Position numbers and translations under genes: made by a program. A stretch of 64,000 bases of DNA from Leptospira bourretii (GTDB lineage: Bacteria > Spirochaetota > Leptospiria > Leptospirales > Leptospiraceae). Under the pieces are notes generated by a model. It had not been told where the DNA came from. It ran no database searches and worked only from the letters and a program-made list of their open reading frames with translations. The stretch is taken from the NCBI RefSeq assembly GCF_004770145.1, contig NZ_RQFW01000010.1, positions 430,955-494,954 on the forward strand. Reading direction: 5' to 3'. Of this stretch, positions 62,580 through 64,000 are shown piece by piece (position 1 is the stretch's first letter; every line of letters starts with the position of its first letter).

Positions 62580-62948
62580 CTATGAACCGCGCGACCCGCC
62601 TCTTCTTTGGACTCCTGTATTCCCACCACCTGAAGTTTGGTTTCTGCCAAAAGTAGGTTTGGAAACGGCAGGACTTCCTTTCTTTTTCGCGGCTTCATTT
62701 TGCGATTTGGTCAGTTCTTCCTGGTTGACGAGGACAATGGCCTTACCTTCGATTTCTTTTCCGTTGAGAGCAGAAATTGCTTTGGTTGCATCAGCATCCG
62801 CCATATCAGCCGTTCCATAACCCAAGGATACCTTGGTGATTTTGTCTCGTTTGATTTGGAGGTGTTCCACTTTTCCATGAGCAGAAAGAAGTTTTTCTAA
62901 GGCTTCTTCGGTGAGCGACTGGGGGAGGTTTCCAATGGATAACTTCAT
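62580..62948 (-). CDS. RRM-domain RNA-binding protein with RGG tail
   Basis: RNA-binding protein of 122 residues. One RRM domain (about 1-78) has RNP2 LSIGNLP at the very start and RNP1-like [11 protein letters not shown], plus [20 protein letters not shown]. The tail (about 80-122) is rich in Lys, Gly and Arg ([20 protein letters not shown]), like cyanobacterial and spirochaetal Rbp proteins. The ATG at 62948 puts RNP2 at the N-terminus; an in-frame TTG at 62984 would add 12 basic residues. The function is probably RNA chaperoning. It is first in the operon with the ATP-grasp gene. Confidence 0.88.
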   Translation of the reverse strand: MKLSIGNLPQSLTEEALEKLLSAHGKVEHLQIKRDKITKVSLGYGTADMADADATKAISALNGKEIEGKAIVLVNQEELTKSQNEAAKKKGSPAVSKPTFGRNQTSGGGNTGVQRRGGSRGS

Positions 62949-63060
62949 GTCCTTCTTTTCTATGAATTTTCGTGAAAACTTCAACTCTTTTTTGACTATG
63001 TCGCATTTTCTCTTGGGGAATTGGCGGATCTTGTCGAAAGAAAATATAGGTAGGAACGTT

Positions 63061-63921
63061 ATGTTACGAGGACTCTATACTGGTGCCAATGGGATGATTT
63101 CCCAACAAGTGAGAATGGATGTGGTCGCCAACAATTTGGCCAATGTGGATAAAACTGCATTTAAAAAAGATACCACAGTCTTCAAAACCTTTCCCGAAAT
63201 GTTACTCCATCGTTATTCCGAAGATGGGATTGGAAAAACTCCTATGGGTTCCTTTGATACTTCGCCAGTTGTCGGTAAACTGGGGTTTGGTGCCGAGGTC
63301 AACGAAGTGTACACTCGCTTCGAACAAGGGGCTGTGAAAAAAACTGATAATATTTTTGACCTTATGGTACAAGACCAACCCGGAATGGAAAAACCTGCCT
63401 TCTTTTCCGTCCTTACCAACCGGGGAGAACGCCTCACGCGGAGCGGGAGTTTTGTTTTGGATAAAAACGGGTTTGTGGTGACTCCCCAAGGGTTTCCTCT
63501 TCTCGGCGAAAAAGGTCCCATCCAAGTGAACCAAGGAAATTTCCTTGTGAAAGAAAATGGGGAAATTTATATCAATGCCAAACTCGGAACCGCTCCCAAA
63601 GACGGAACCAATTTTAGTGAAAACAGATTCGAAGACCCAGTCCTACTCGATAAATTAAAAATCCGCACGGTCGAAAACCCACGCCACCTAGACAAAGAAG
63701 GGGACTCGTTTTATTCCGACACTCCTGAATCCGGCGAACCCACTGCCTTTCCAGAACTTCTTGCCCCACAAGTCTTACAAGGTTACTTAGAGGCTTCGAA
63801 TGTATCTGTTGTGACAGAGATGGTCGACATGATTGAAGTGAACCGCGCTTACGAAGCAAACTCCAAAACCATGCAAACCCAAGACAGTTTGCTCGGTCGC
63901 CTATTCGAAATTATGCGATAG
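63061..63921 (+). CDS. Flagellar basal-body rod protein, FlgF/FlgG family
   Basis: Axial flagellar protein of 286 residues. The N-terminus [38 protein letters not shown] is of the FlgG/FlgF type, the centre has a long variable insertion, and the C-terminus [46 protein letters not shown] is the typical axial end. It is separate from the flgG operon, which already has a FlgG, so this is most likely the proximal rod FlgF (FlhO-like). TAGGAACG 5-6 nt before the ATG is the ribosome site; the longer ORF from 62911 is rejected. It is divergent from the RRM operon. Confidence 0.88.
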   Translation: MLRGLYTGANGMISQQVRMDVVANNLANVDKTAFKKDTTVFKTFPEMLLHRYSEDGIGKTPMGSFDTSPVVGKLGFGAEVNEVYTRFEQGAVKKTDNIFDLMVQDQPGMEKPAFFSVLTNRGERLTRSGSFVLDKNGFVVTPQGFPLLGEKGPIQVNQGNFLVKENGEIYINAKLGTAPKDGTNFSENRFEDPVLLDKLKIRTVENPRHLDKEGDSFYSDTPESGEPTAFPELLAPQVLQGYLEASNVSVVTEMVDMIEVNRAYEANSKTMQTQDSLLGRLFEIMR

Positions 63922-64000
63922 TTTTTATATCCTAGATACATTCGGCACAACTCCTTCCCTCTGAGCTGTCACTAATCTATCCATCCCAACTGCCTTTATG
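63922..64000. other. Right window edge, no gene seen
   Basis: The last 79 bases after the rod gene show no clear ORF or hairpin; a downstream gene may begin beyond the window, with an ATG at the very end (63998-64000). Confidence 0.4.

Noticed and set aside
62911..63060. 50-codon N-terminal extension of the rod gene
   Set aside because: It overlaps the start of the RRM gene and precedes a canonical axial-protein N-terminus with a good ribosome site at 63061.
1..64000. CRISPR arrays, insertion sequences or prophage
   Set aside because: No regularly spaced repeats, transposase, integrase or phage structural proteins were recognised.

Overview
The window looks like chromosomal DNA of a spirochaete of the genus Leptospira, or a very close relative. 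The pointers are AT-rich DNA, many lipoproteins with loose spirochaetal lipoboxes, a split flagellar basal-body gene set, long PAS-type histidine kinases, Kelch and FadL-type envelope proteins, and the rimP-nusA-infB-rbfA-truB-rpsO-pnp block. The absence of obvious pathogen-specific genes and of insertion sequences would suit a saprophytic or low-virulence species, but that is inference. No complete mobile element, prophage or CRISPR array was seen.

Layout. 1-8.2 kb: start of argC, a broken histidine-kinase gene, a haem-binding DUF3365 lipoprotein, a hybrid sensor kinase, a lone RND efflux pump and a DUF1232 protein. 8.2-19.8 kb: a small orphan ORF, a VOC protein, a tight minus-strand operon (mini permease, LolD-like ATPase, ROK glucokinase, HIT protein, flippase-like membrane protein), a TPR/Mrr-like protein, ruvA, and a plus-strand trio of patatin / NlpC-P60 / patatin. 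19.8-34.3 kb: a minus-strand lipoprotein-FadL-PAS kinase operon, a plus-strand M48 protease / CHASE2 cyclase / chemoreceptor run, a PhzF protein, a PAS histidine-box protein without an ATPase domain, and a Kelch lipoprotein. 34.3-35.2 kb: a decayed stretch next to tRNA-Arg(TCG), in which 75 bp including the tRNA 3' end are duplicated. 35.2-42.8 kb: small envelope proteins, a second HIT protein, a PPK2 pair split over two genes, a MarR regulator with a DUF1398 gene, and NAD(P)H-hydrate repair. 42.9-53.2 kb: the housekeeping translation/RNA block, ending with an M16 peptidase and dut. 53.2-57.4 kb: flgG-flgA-flgH-flgI-flgJ. 57.5-63 kb: a tightly packed minus-strand operon of RRM protein, ATP-grasp enzyme, two methyltransferases and a YihY membrane protein. 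63.1-63.9 kb: a second FlgG/FlgF-type rod gene.

Genes that appear to work together: RimP, NusA, IF-2, RbfA, TruB, S15 and PNPase serve ribosome and RNA metabolism. FlgG/A/H/I/J build the distal rod and ring parts of the periplasmic flagellum, and two candidate sigma-28 promoters (before flgG and before flgJ) suggest flagellar-class control. The two PPK2 genes look like a split class II polyphosphate kinase, with the first protein inactive and the second catalytic. The most unusual single protein is the YihY/BrkB membrane protein, which carries a roughly 360-residue BNR/Asp-box beta-propeller inserted between its third and fourth membrane helices.

All calls come from reading the sequence. No database search was run, and homology statements rest on recognised motifs and family knowledge.
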